Source: Erythroxylum novogranatense
Taxonomy: Eukaryota > Streptophyta > Magnoliopsida > Malpighiales > Erythroxylaceae
Length of the DNA: 64,000 nucleotides
Assembly (NCBI GenBank): GCA_029891385.1
Contig: CM057230.1
Coordinates: 22,882,847-22,946,846, forward strand
Reading direction: 5' to 3'
The notes below the pieces were generated by a model. That model ran no database searches. It was not told the origin of the DNA and saw nothing but the letters and a program-made list of their open reading frames with translations. Position numbers and translations under genes: made by a program. How positions within the stretch are numbered: position 1 is the stretch's first letter; every line of letters starts with the position of its first letter. Below, in pieces: positions 49,701 through 61,500 of the stretch.

Positions 49701-50584
49701 ATTTTACAAACCGCGAGTTTGACTACAGCAAGGAAAGAATTTTTTAAAACGTGCTTTACGGATTTCAAAGAAATGTTTTTCTAAGACCAGAGAAGGAAAA
49801 AGATTTCAAGGGTTTTGCTTATCTATTCGTTTTATAAACATATTATCCACGAGCTTTGTGCTCACCCCCCCTTTCATCCCCATCTCCAGGTTTTCGAGCG
49901 GGAGATCGGATGAAAGAATGACAAGACGTGTTATTCGATTTTGTATTGTTTGTATTTTATGAAAAATGGGATTTTGGTATCGGTTTGTATAAGACTGGCT
50001 TTGTCAATTATTGTATTACAAGTATTATAATGGGATTGTATTATGAATTCTGGACATGTGTATTGATTTAATTCACGAATGGGATTTGGATATAGAGATG
50101 ATTGATTTTTGGGTTTGGATTGATTTGATTTATGAATTCTGTATAAAGATTTGGATTATGACCTTATGTATATTGATTATGGTTTGTATTATGAATTGAG
50201 AAATTGATTAAGGAAGGTGAAAGAAATGAAAAAGAAAGAAAAGAAGAAAGAAAAAAAAGAAAAATGTACACAGATTTGGATTAGTTTAGACTAATAGTCT
50301 TAAGGTTTCCAACGCAAACGCTTTCTTTGATATATGTTCACGGATGTCGGAAATTGATTTCGATTCAATTTGATCAGAAGTTTGCTTCGTTTTGATTTGC
50401 TTCCGCTTTGTGTTATTCGTTTCGCCTTCGGATTTGATTTATCCGATTCGTCATTTGATTCGTATCTGATTTGATTTCGCCTTATGTTTCGTTTCCTTGC
50501 TTTGATTCAATTCATATTGGTTCGTATTCGTATTCGTTTTCCGTTTCTCCGGTTAGGATCCGGTTTCTGGATCGGGTCCCAATA
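46702..50584 (+). repeat. RE3 3' LTR, second segment
   Basis: Continues the RE3 LTR after RE6. It repeats the 18-bp array, the 190-bp array (about 47357-48310), the TATA box at 48565 and the splice-like sites. From about 49850 to the end it no longer matches the 5' LTR closely, and its last 50 bases resemble the RE5 terminus instead. Confidence 0.93.
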
Positions 50585-50589
50585 GTATT
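50585..50589. other. RE3 target-site duplication, right (GTATT)
   Basis: Matches 15034-15038 and leads directly into EPRV sequence GATCCTTG. Confidence 0.95.
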
Positions 50590-50833
50590 GATCCTTGTAA
50601 GTGTTCTCATTGAGCTTACGATAATTAAAGACCATACGTTCCTTTCCATGCTTAGTTTCTCCAGCATCTGGGTCTATTGTTGTTCCTGAATAAACCATCA
50701 TTGCCATAGTTCGGTGCCTTGATGTGGATGGCCTTATTACTCCCAAATCCATTAAGGCTTATACATGCTTCCTGAATTGAGCTTCCATTAAGGGTGTGAC
50801 ATGTTTCAAGGGCTTATCCTGAATAGTCATATC
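50590..50833 (-). pseudogene. EPRV start of reverse transcriptase domain
   Basis: Minus-strand reading gives the segment upstream of the polymerase (KPLKHVTPLMEAQ, DLGVIRPSTSRHR) and its first strand (KERMVFNYRKLNE). One in-frame stop lies near 50758. The frame is then interrupted by RE3 and continues at 15033. Upstream, at about 50834, it is joined abruptly to the RNase H linker of another piece, a rearrangement junction. Confidence 0.85.
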
Positions 50834-51250
50834 AGGTAAATTGTTGATCAAAGCCTTTATTTTTCTAACCAGCTCCCAATCCATTGGGCTCATTCTTTTA
50901 TCTGCATTTGGTGCTGTCTTGTTATATAATGGCCCGACCAATATTCCAAGCTTTGGAATGTAACTTCTTGCATAATTTAAAATTCCAAGCCACGACCTTA
51001 ATCCTTTCTTTTCCTTGAGCTGATCTTCAGGAAATTCTGATAATTTCTTTATGATATGTGGCTGAAGCTTAATTTTTCTATTTCCAATGGTTGCACCAAG
51101 GAATTCAACTTCAGATACTCCCACTATCATTTTTTCTTTTGACAGGACTAAGCCATATCGTTTACATATATCAAAGAATATATGTAAATGCTTTTTATGA
51201 TCATGTTCCGAATATGAGAATATCAAGATGTCATCAATATAGGCAGCAAT
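50834..51250 (-). pseudogene. EPRV reverse transcriptase C-terminal half, copy 1
   Basis: Contains the catalytic AYIDDILIFS motif (codons at 51241-51230) and the thumb/connection segment (EVEFLGATIGNRK, RSWLGILNYARS). It ends in the linker to RNase H. Its N-terminal side is cut just before the catalytic motif and fused head-on to protease sequence on the other strand. Both catalytic aspartates are kept but the gene is not whole. Confidence 0.9.
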
Positions 51251-51946
51251 CAGTATTCCTTCAATATGCTCAAGAACTATGTTGGGAAAATTTGAAACAG
51301 AAAGAATGTCAAGTCCAATTGACAAAGAAAGAGGGGAGATTGTTGTCTATAAACAATCAAAAGAAAGCATGCTCGCTATTAAAGATGATACGTTGGAATG
51401 CCAAAAGGAAGGATCAATAATCAGCTATACAATTTTGATGTACAATTCAAAATTCCAGGATGCAAAGATTTTCATCTAAGAGCAATACTAGATACGGGAG
51501 CAACAAAGTGTTGTGTCAAATTGGATGCAATCCCAAAAGAAGCAAGAGAAAAAATCAGTTACGCCATGGAGATATATGGAATTAATTCAATATTCAAAAC
51601 TAAGTGGAAGCTGAGAAATGGGATGATGATTATTGGGGAAAAAACTTATAGAATACCATTCACCTTCTGTGTCCCAATGAATAAACAAGATGGTATTCAG
51701 TTTGTAATAGGATGCAACTTCATAAGAGCACAATAGGGAGGAATACGACTGGAAGGAAATACAGTCACATTTTACAAAAACTTGTCAAAAGTCTCGACAA
51801 GTACAGAAATTAGGATAGCCACAATGGCTATACCTGAATTAGAAATTGATATGGATGAATATTATACCATGAAAGATATGGTATATTTCAACATAGGAAA
51901 GAGTATTCCACAATACTCAAAAGAAATTCATGATTGTCTTAATTTA
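51251..51946 (+). pseudogene. EPRV aspartic protease region, copy 1
   Basis: The plus strand encodes a retroviral-type aspartic protease region with the active-site triad in AILDTGATKCC (51491). Flanks include NNQLYNFDVQFKIPG before and VIGCNFIRAQ after. A one-base deletion near 51390 and a stop at about 51734 break the frame relative to copy 2. It is inverted relative to the polymerase pieces on either side. Confidence 0.88.
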
Positions 51947-52132
51947 CTTTTCTTCCATTTTGCAACACCTCCCCATCCTTCCATACATCCATCCACCTCA
52001 ATGATAATGTATGCATTTGGCGGTGGTAATTGTAATTCAGGTAAATTGTTGATCAAAGCCTTTATTTTTCTAACCAGCTCCCAATCCACTGGGCTCATTC
52101 TTTTATCTGCATTTGGTGCTGTGTTGTTATAT
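51947..52132 (-). pseudogene. EPRV RNase H N-terminal piece
   Basis: Minus strand reads the RNase H entry (IIIEVDGCMEGWGG) and the preceding linker. It continues across RE7 into 61544, where the polymerase C-terminal half copy 2 follows in the same frame. Confidence 0.85.
52128..52132. other. RE7 target-site duplication, left (TATAT)
   Basis: TATAT precedes RE7 and recurs at 61539-61543. The third EPRV copy at about 62740 shows the uninterrupted site. Confidence 0.92.
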
Positions 52133-52751
52133 TGTAGCACCCCACTCCCGCGAGACCCTAACCCGAAATCGACGGTGATATCCGAGCCCGTGACCTGCGA
52201 GGGTGGTATGCTAGAACAATCAAAACAATTTAAAAACCCGGAAAGCCATCTTTATCTTTTTAAAACAATCGAGTGCGCAGGCATCATTAAATAATTTGGG
52301 CCCGCGATACGAAAACATTCTCATTCAAGATACAATTTCATCCATAGTTCAAGTCATACACATATTATCCGAAATCAAATTGGGCCCAATACAATATCAA
52401 TACAAATTTGCAGAATTACAAATTTACATACAAATCAGAAAGACTCAACTACAGATGCGACACTGATCCCGCTTTCAAACTCTAACTCTCTCTTGCAGTA
52501 ACCATACTCCCGTTTCACTAAGGGGGTACTCTCCAATTCCTGAAAAATAGTTGCAATGTTGGGTGAGTTTGCGAACTCAGTGAGAAACCATCATCGATTG
52601 TTCACCCAACTCATGCATATACATATACATTACCAAATATTGCAAATCACAAGATCATACAATTCACATGCGCTATCATTTCACAAATCATATCCAATTA
52701 TTCATATACAGATATGCAATGCACATGTGACTCTTTTCATTTTATTACGTT

Positions 52752-53001
52752 GTTGTGACCGTGCACCTGAGCTCATTAACGTTGAGCTTAAAGCTCTCAT
52801 ATACATTGGGCGTGATATGCCCTGATAATCCCAGTGACGGGCACAATGCGTTGAGCCTGTAGCTCTGAATACGTTGGGCCTGAATGCCCTGATACAGTGA
52901 GCCTGTGGTATCCGAGCACTGCGTGGGAGAGCCCTCAGGGTATGCACCACCTCAGAGGGCAAGCGATACCACGACATTACGTTAGCTACTCCGGTCACAA
53001 C
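52752..53001. repeat. Hairpin array with extra long hairpin, RE7 left LTR
   Basis: Closing arms GTTGTGACCG and CGGTCACAAC are intact. Inner units include GAGCTTAAAGCTC, GGGCGTGATATGCCC and GGGCCTGAATGCCC. An extra unit at about 52911-52975 has GTGGTATC and GATACCAC arms around GCCCTC and GAGGGC arms. Confidence 0.9.
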
Positions 53002-53964
53002 TGTCTTTATCTGATCATGCCTTAATGCATGAATGCACACGTTCCAATTCCCATTTACAGTCAATTAACTGTTCAATACTTCATTTCTCATATCTTCGGA
53101 CCTTCGGTCTGGTATTTCAGTCATGCACATTTACGAGGTATGTCATTGATGCATTTATAGTCATTTTCATACAAGGCACTTCAATATCACATATTCAATA
53201 TTTCAGACACCCATGGTTCGAAATCAATCAAATCAGACACACATATATCCATCCATTATCTCCGCATGGCATTTATGCATGTAATATTAAACACATAAAA
53301 GCTGAGAAACCAACTAGGTTACTCACCTGAACTTCCGAGCTACCTGCCTGGAAGTCTCAGCACGATCCGTGGATTATCGATCCATCGGAGCCTCTATAAT
53401 AATCAAATAATTCCATTCATTAAAAAATGCACAGTCAAAATAATTAATGATGCACATGCCTTGAATAAAAGATGTACTATGCCTATTCATAATTTTTCCG
53501 ACGCTATTTCCCAATTTCACTTTCTTTCGTAAATTTCTACCTTTTCACTCAATTTACCAATAATGACTGGTTTCAATTCAATAACATATCATAAAGCTCC
53601 ACCAGATTCATTTTTACTGTTTAGTTCCATTTTCCAATTTATATACACTAGGCTACTCTCACAAAAATCTCAAAACCGATATCATTGGAACTAGATCAAA
53701 TTCACCTATTGAAGGCTCCAATTGCCTTGAATTTGCATTCGTAATGCTCACAATTATAACCCAATTATCAGAAACCATCCTTAGGTTGCAATTGCAATTA
53801 CATTCTTAATTGCCTTTCACTGAAACCTGAATTCAGACTCTCTCTCTTTTCCTCAATTGTAGACCTCGTTCTCTAGTTCATAACGAATCAAACATCACCT
53901 CAATAGGAGGTCTACACCATAAGTTATGCCTCAAAAACTACATTAAATCAAATCAGAAATTCAT

Positions 53965-54225
53965 CCCTCGCCGCGACTTCAAACCGCTTGCCGCGGCGTC
54001 TGAAGGCGCTCGCCGCGACGTGTGATGTTGCTCACCGCGGCGAACGTTTCTTTTCTTGGGGCTCGCCGCGACGCACGGAAGAGAATTCGCCGTGGCGCCT
54101 AGGACCCGAGCTCGCTGCGGCGTCCAACGTTTTAGAGCTCGCCGCGACGTCTGCCATCTCGCTCGCCGTGACGAATTAAACATTAATTCGCCGTGGCGAG
54201 GCTTCATGCACGTCGCGACGTGCGG
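53965..54225. repeat. GC-rich CTCGCCGCGACG repeat in RE7 left LTR
   Basis: About nine degenerate copies of CTCGCCGCGACG at irregular spacing near 28 bases. The right-LTR counterpart (about 60340-60595) has many small deletions and CCGCG to CCATG changes although flanks are almost identical. Confidence 0.85.
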
Positions 54226-55178
54226 CTTGCAGGTCGTCTTCTTCGATCGATTTCCACCATTTTCTCTCTCTAAATACCTCCATCACTCACTCATAACTAC
54301 CCCAATCTTCACAATTAAACCCATGTATGCATTTAACACAATAAATAACAACATGAAAACCAAATCACTTACCAATCAAGCTCAAATCCTCCGATCTCTG
54401 AAATTTCTCTAACTCTTTCCCCTTTCCTCAAGCATCCACGGTAAGCTCCCATAATCACACAAAATATCATTCTCTCAAAGTTTCAAGCTATTCTATCTCA
54501 GTGAAGGAGCAAGCAAAACCTCCAAGGAAGAATCGAAGATCACAAGGGAAGGAGGAATGATCGTGCCCTAGGAGGAGAAGATTTTCTTTTCTCCTTTCTT
54601 AAATTCTCAAACGTAGAACATATATATATATAGAACAATAAACCTCTTGTCATTTTGGGAGCATTTAAATCTCTTTCTCTAATCAGTTTTATTTCCAGTC
54701 CAATTTGTCTCCAAATTTTAATGACTCGTCATATTAATTTCTAAAATCATACATTCTAAATTTCCATGGCCATTGGACAATTATTTCGGTCCAATTCATT
54801 CAATTAGTCCGCCACTCCGAAAATTTCCGGTCCGAACATTTTCTCCCAAATTTCTTGACAAATTTCTAAGATTCACTATCAATTAACAATCACTCTAAAA
54901 TATTTCCAAATCAACTATTCCGACCCAAGTATGCCAAAATTTCCAACAAATCACAATCAAATCTAATTATCTCATAAATTCACACTTCATATCATATTCA
55001 CGAATTCTCAATCAAAAGCCGAGAAATGTCATGAATGCATGTACCTATATGTGCATGTGCAAAAGACTCATGGCCTCCAAAATTAGAGGTCAACAGGATG
55101 CTCAGTCCATTATGCGGTAATATCCTATCCCGCCTCAATTTACCAATATGACCTTCCTATCGGTGATGGGATATTACA

Positions 55179-55191
55179 ATTCTCCCCTCCT
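55179..55191 (-). other. RE7 polypurine tract
   Basis: Minus strand GTAGGAGGGGAGAAT-like tract beside the LTR, following a palindrome with one mismatch (AAATTTGG, AGGA, CGAAATTT). Confidence 0.85.
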
Positions 55192-58100
55192 ACAAAAAAA
55201 TTTCGTCCTCCAAATTTCATATACAATTAATCAAGGAGGCAGGGGAGTCTTTTTTATCATTGCCTTTCCGATTTTCACTTTCAATACACGAATAATTTCT
55301 GCCAATTAACTGAAATCAAAACAATTAATGAACCACTCGCTTTTTGCTTTACCAATTTCTCATAATTATTCTCAATTCATCACTTTCAATATCAATAACA
55401 CTTATTTCGGATCCTCACAATATTTCCTAATCCTGTCTATGTAACATTTTGGATCCAAATCATCTTTTACGTTTTAACTGTCTTACCAATCTAATCACAC
55501 CACAATCACATAGAGGTCATTTAATCACGAATTTAGTTTCCCTATTTACCTTTGTCTCCATCTATACATTTTGGCCGAGACAATACACTTCGGAGCATTT
55601 CATTTATCGCTTATCAGATCACATCTCCTTAGAATTAAAACACTAATCTCATAAGAGTCTAATAGCCTCGATCCACTTAAATCATTGCCCTTTTACTTGG
55701 ATTTCTTAATCCCCATTACAAATTTATTTTACTCATCAAAATAATACACTGTTCAAATGGTATCACCCATACAGCAATTATTATGTTCTCAATCAGTCTG
55801 AACTATACGTCAATTTCATGTCCCTAAAAACCTCACAATACCAGTTTGACTTATGCATCCAACAGTTAAGTCCGTTGGTTATTCACACATGTAATCATTC
55901 ACACATACAATCCTTTGATTTTTCTCTCTAAACTATCAATTCCTCTTTCGATGTACTCTTACTATAGCATAAAACTTTGATTGGTTCTCAAATTTTTCTC
56001 TGACAGTTTCTGTAGTGGATACCACACCTATCTCTTAATCGACTATACATATCACTTTCCTCTACAATGGAGTTATTTTCAGTTCTATTTCACACACCTT
56101 AATTTGGTCTTTGCCAATTCCTTTTATGCACAACTGATTTGGAAATTCCGATAACTAATAATACATTCTTTTTGCCCCTTTTCTAGCTCGACTATTAACA
56201 CTCAATAATCATTCAAATTCGCGAAATATATCAATCGTTATCGATTTGCATATTCATGGACATCTTCAAAATATTTCTGTATGATTAATGTCTCCAAGCT
56301 TTTTAAAGCAACACTCAGTATAACCAATTTCAAATCATCAATCATAATACAACCCATAAGATTATACTTGTCCCTAAGGAAAAAAAATCACTTCACACAA
56401 TTTCATCAGATTGTATCATAACCTTTACTGGGACATTCCTATACAGATTGCCGAATCTCCAAAATGAAGCGATACGATCAATACTCAATTTGCAAAATTT
56501 CTCCAAATGTCTCTTTTCACAATCATCAATCATACAATTCACACGTTTTTCCTCAAACATTTGAGCTTTCGCAACTTCTGGACGTATCCAGCCTATAACC
56601 AATCCCAATTAACTCCCATTTCCATATATATATATATATATATATATATTCCTTACAATTTTACCTCTATTTTCATTTAATCTCCCAATATGCCATGTTC
56701 GAACACTAATTTATCCACAAATTATTTTAATCCAGCTAGGATTCACTCTTATGAAACTTACAGGGTATAAAATTTCCTCGACTGTGCCAATTATCTTCTT
56801 CACTTTTTAAATGCATTTAATCGATCATTGACGATCATAGTCACTATCCATTTTAAATACAATTGAGACACTAAACTCCTCATGCACATAGTTGATTCAT
56901 ATAACTCTTTAAAGATCGAACGTCTCCAATGAGGAATAATCTCTTGTAATTTTTTCAGTTTCATTATAAATATATTCTGTCACATGTTCTATTACCCTAA
57001 TTTCTCCACACATAACCCAATTTATTTGCGATAGATCACTCACTGGCTTAAATAAACAATTATCATATCAATTTCGTATTTTCAGAACATAATTACACAA
57101 AATATACACGAACCTTTAATCCCCTTGTATTCACAATTTATCTTTCCATGATGTTCAGTAATTCTCTTACACAATCGGATTCATCTCATCAACGTAATAC
57201 ACACTTTTTCAGTAGCATATCCTATCTCTTACACTTGAGTCTCTGCTAGAATTCGGACTCCAAAAATTTACTTGTACTTCATTTCAAATTTATCTCTTCA
57301 ATGATTGCTCTCAAATCAAATTATCAGATCATCTAAACCTATCAATCATTAATACTGTTCATAAAACTTTATCAATCAACTATTTTTCATCACTATATAT
57401 ATATATATCAGTTACTCTTGGTACTTCACGAAGATCAATCTCTGAAGGGCATTTAAACAATTTCATTTACTCTAATATCTTGACATACATTACCATAATC
57501 ATCACATCTTATCTGACAATATATTCACATCAATTTACCCATTAATAGCTCATACTACTAAGAACACCCTAATCTCATTTAATTCTCGATAACTTTTCTC
57601 TTTTTGGTACCAATTCTCGATCATGGGAACCTTACTATATTCATGTCCCTCTTTATATTCCCTCAAGTTCATTACCTATGCTATCATCATTAATAGTCTC
57701 ACTTCTTTCTCAATTGATCGTTACAAGAATTCTCATTGCTTACTCTATCTCATATATGATTCTAAACTACAAAAATTCTGACTAGCGATTATCCATTACT
57801 CATCAATTGCAGCTTAATATCTTCACTTGCCATGGGGCTACCATAATCAGGTGTGCATTCACATAGGCAAAACAACTAAACCTTGACAACCTTTTTCATC
57901 TACCAATTTCATTGTCTTACATGTCAATCTTTTCATTATTGTATCATACCCATATATTTTTGCACTCAAAATCACTATCGTAGATGTACAATCATTCTTG
58001 ATTTCTTTTGACTCCGAGTCATACATCATTATTCATATCTCTCGTCACAGAAATCAAACCCAATTTTAACTTCTCAAGATCAAAGGACATTTTATTTTCA

Positions 58101-58491
58101 TCCACTTTATACACTTTCAATCTTGCCATTTCTATCATATCTCTATTTTCATTTTCCTCTACCAATCCACAGCTATAACTTTATTTCTATCTCACATTCA
58201 AGGATATACCCAATATAACTCTAATATTGTATTTCATAATATAACCACCAATACCAATACACTAACTCTTCATCTGTCAGATCGAGCCATACACTTTTTC
58301 CGATTCCTCGATATCCACAATTTTCGTTTATCACATTCCAACACATTCTCATTTCCTCATTATTTTTAACCGCTTAAACGACTGAGACATACTCATGCAT
58401 ATAACTCATATACTAGACTGGGGATCAGTTGTCACTGTCTGCATGTAACTTGACTCATGTTTCAGAATGCCCATGTAAGATTGTACTTCTG
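55192..58491 (-). other. RE7 interior, non-coding
   Basis: 3.3 kb AT-rich, similar in order to the RE6 interior and shorter. A TA microsatellite lies at 56624-56649. No gene can be recognised. Confidence 0.8.
56624..56649. repeat. TA microsatellite
   Basis: About 13 TA dinucleotides within the RE7 interior. Confidence 0.95.
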
Positions 58492-58504
58492 GGCTCTGAT
58501 ACCA
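58492..58504 (-). other. RE7 primer-binding site
   Basis: Minus strand TGGTATCAGAGCC four bases from the LTR end. Confidence 0.92.
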
Positions 58505-58508
58505 CAAA

Positions 58509-61500
58509 TGGAGCACCCCACTCCCGCGAGACCCGAACCCGACATCGACGGTGATATCCGAGCCCGTGACCCGCGAGGGTGGTATGCTAGAACAATCAAA
58601 ACAATTTAAAAACCCAGAAAGCCATCTTTATCTTTTTAAAACAATCGAGTGCGCAGGCATCATTAAATAATTTGGGCCCTCGATACGCAAACATTCTCAT
58701 TCAAGATACAATTTCATCCATAGTTCAGTTCATACACATATTATCCGAAATCAAATTGGGCCCAATACAATATCAGTACAAATCTACGGAATTACAAATT
58801 TACATACAAATCAGAAAGACTCAACTACAGATGCGACACTGATCCCGCTTTCAAACTCTGACTCTCTCTTGCAGTAACCATACTCCCGTTTCACTAACGG
58901 GGTACTCTCCAATTCCTGAAAAATAGTTTCAATGTTAGGTGAGTTTGCGAACTCAGTGAGAAACCATCATCGATGGTTCACCCAACTCATGCATATACAT
59001 ATACATTACCAAATATTACAAATCACAAGATCATACAATTCACATGCGTTATCATTTCACAAATCATATCCAATTATTCATATACAGATATGCAATGCAC
59101 ATGTGACTCTTTTCATTTTATTACGTTGTTGTGACCGTGCGCCTGAGCTCATTAACGTTGAGCTTAAAGCTCTCATATACATTGGGCGTGATATGCCCCG
59201 ATAATCCCAAAGGATGGCACAATGCGTTGAGCCTGTGGCTCAATACGTTGGGCTCGAATGCCCGATCTGATGAGCTGTGGTATCCGAAAGCATGCGTGGG
59301 AGAGCCTCGTGGTATGCACCACCTCAGAGGGCAAGCGATACCACGGCATTACGTTAGCTGCTCCGGTCACAACTGTCTTTATCTGATCATGCCTTGATGC
59401 ATGAATGCACATGTTCCAATTCCCATTTACAGTCAATTAACTGTTCAATACTTCATTTCTCATATCTTCGGACCTTCGGTCTGGTATTTCAGTCATGCAC
59501 TTTTACGAGGTATGTCATTGATGCATTTATAGTCATTTTCATACAAGGCACTTCAATATCACATATTCAATATTTCAGATACCCATAGTCCGAAATCAAT
59601 CAAATCAGACACACATATATCCATCCATTATCTCCGCATGGCATTTATGCATGTAATATTAAACACATAAAAGCTGAGAAACCAACTAGGTTACTCACCT
59701 GAACTTCCGAGCTACCTGCCTGGAAGTCTCAGCACGATCCGTGGATTATCGATCCATCGGAGCCTCTATAATAATCAAATAATTCCATTCATTACAAAAT
59801 GCACAGTCAAAATAATTAATGATGCACATGCCTTGAATAAAAGATGTACTATGCCTATTCATGATTTTTCCGATGCTATTTCCCAATTTCACTTTCTTTC
59901 GTAAATTTCTACCTTTTCACTCAATTTACCAATAATGACTGGTTTCAATTCAATAACATATCATAAAGCTCCACCAGATTCATTTTTACTGTTTAGTTCC
60001 ATTTGCCAATTTATATACACTAGGCTACTCTCACAAAAATCTCAAAACCGATATCATTGGAACTAGATCAAATTCACCTATTGAAGGCTCCAATTGCCTT
60101 GAATTTGCATTCATAATGCTCACAATTATAACCCAATTATCAGAAACCATCCTTAGGTTGCAATTGCAATTACATTCTTAATTGCCTTTCATTGAAACCT
60201 GAATTCAGACTCTCTCTCTTTTCCTCAATTGTAGACCTCGTTCTCTAGTTCATAACGAATCAAACATCACCTCAATAGGAGGTCTACACCATAAGTTATG
60301 CCTCAAAAACCACATTAAATCAAATCAGAAATTCATCCTCGCCATGACTTAAACCGCCGCCACAAGGCTCAAGGCGCCACTGCGACGTGTGATGTTGCCG
60401 CCATAACGCTTCTTTTTGGGGTCGCCACGACGCACGGAAGAGAATTAGCCATGGGCCTAGACCCGAGCTTCGCCATGGCGTCTAACGTTGGAGCTTCGCC
60501 ATGACGTCGCCATCTCGCTCGTCGTGACGAATTAAACATTAATTCGCCGCGGCGAGGCTTCACGCACGTCACGACGTGCGGCTTGCAGGTCGTCTTCTCC
60601 GATCGATTTCTACCATTTTCTCTCTCTAAATACCTCCATCACTCACTCATAACTACCCCAATCTTCACAATTAAACCCATGTATGCATTTAACACAATAA
60701 ATAACAACATGAAAACCAAATCACTTACAAATCAAGCTCAAATCCTCCGATCTCTGAAATTTCTCTAACTCTTTCCCCTTTCCTCAAGCATCCACGGTAA
60801 GCTCCCATAATCACACAAAATATCATTCTCTCAAAGTTTCAAGCTATTCTATCTCAGTGAAGGAGCAAGCAAAACCTCCAAGGAAGAATCGAAGATCACA
60901 AGGGAAGGAGGAATGATCGTGCCCTAGGAGGAGAAGATTTTCTTTTCTCCTTTCTTAAATTCTCAAACGTAGAACATATATATATATATATAGAACAATA
61001 AACCTCTTGTCATTTTGGGAGCATTTAAATCTCTTTCTCTAATCAGTTTTATTTCCAGTCCAATTTGTCTCCAAATTTCAATGACTCGTCATATTAATTT
61101 CTAAAATCATACATTCTAAATTTCCATGGCCATTGGACAATTATTTCGGTCCAATTCATTCAATTAGTCCGCCACTCCAAAAATTTCCGGTCCGGACATT
61201 TTCTCCCAAATTTCCTGAAAAATTTCTAAGATTCACTATCAATTAACAGTCACTCTAAAATATTTCCAAATCAACTATTCCGACCCAAGTATGCCAAAAT
61301 TTCCAACAAATCACAATCAAATCTAATTATCTCATAAATTCACACTTCATATTATATTCACGAATTCTCAATCAAAAGCCGGGAAATGTCATGAATGCAT
61401 GTACCTATATGTGCATGTGCAAAAGACTCATGGCCTCCAAAATTAGAGGTCAACAGGATGCTCAGTCCATTATGCGGTAATATCCTATCCCGCCTCAATT

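Larger units (their letters stand above)
15039..50584 (+). mobile_element. RE3: giant-LTR, tiny-interior retrotransposon hosting RE4, RE5, RE6
   Basis: With nested elements removed it has two LTRs of about 4.7 kb and only about 0.6 kb of interior (19748-19784, 27767-28050, 33464-33745). The interior starts with a primer-binding site, ends with a polypurine tract and has no recognisable gene. Perfect GTATT duplications flank it, so it is one complete insertion. It must have moved with proteins from another element; RE1-type elements are the likely source because of shared LTR modules. Confidence 0.93.
52540..54372 (-). other. RE7 left-LTR predicted spliced leader
   Basis: Donor GTAAGTGATT at 54372, acceptor ATTATAG ending 53394, exon 53393-53327 (67 nt), donor GTGAGTAACC at 53326, acceptor TTTTTCAG ending 52540. 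Introns are 979 and 787 nt. Right LTR equivalents are 60728, 59766, 59698 and 58916 with exon 2 also 67 nt. Confidence 0.58.
52133..55178 (-). repeat. RE7 3' LTR (left copy)
   Basis: Contains a hairpin array (52752-53001), a GC-rich repeat island (53965-54225), a short TA repeat near 54630 and the predicted leader. Sense start is TGTAATATCCC. Confidence 0.94.

Noticed and set aside
51928..52140. Plus-strand ORF continuing from the protease into 52294, and 61895-62782
   Set aside because: Beyond the inversion junction the frame is antisense to RNase H and runs into RE7 LTR in copy 1, so the extra codons are not a fusion gene.
53953..54207. Arginine-rich ORFs on both strands in the RE7 GC island
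   Set aside because: They arise from the GC-rich repeat, are open on both strands and are broken in the other LTR copy.
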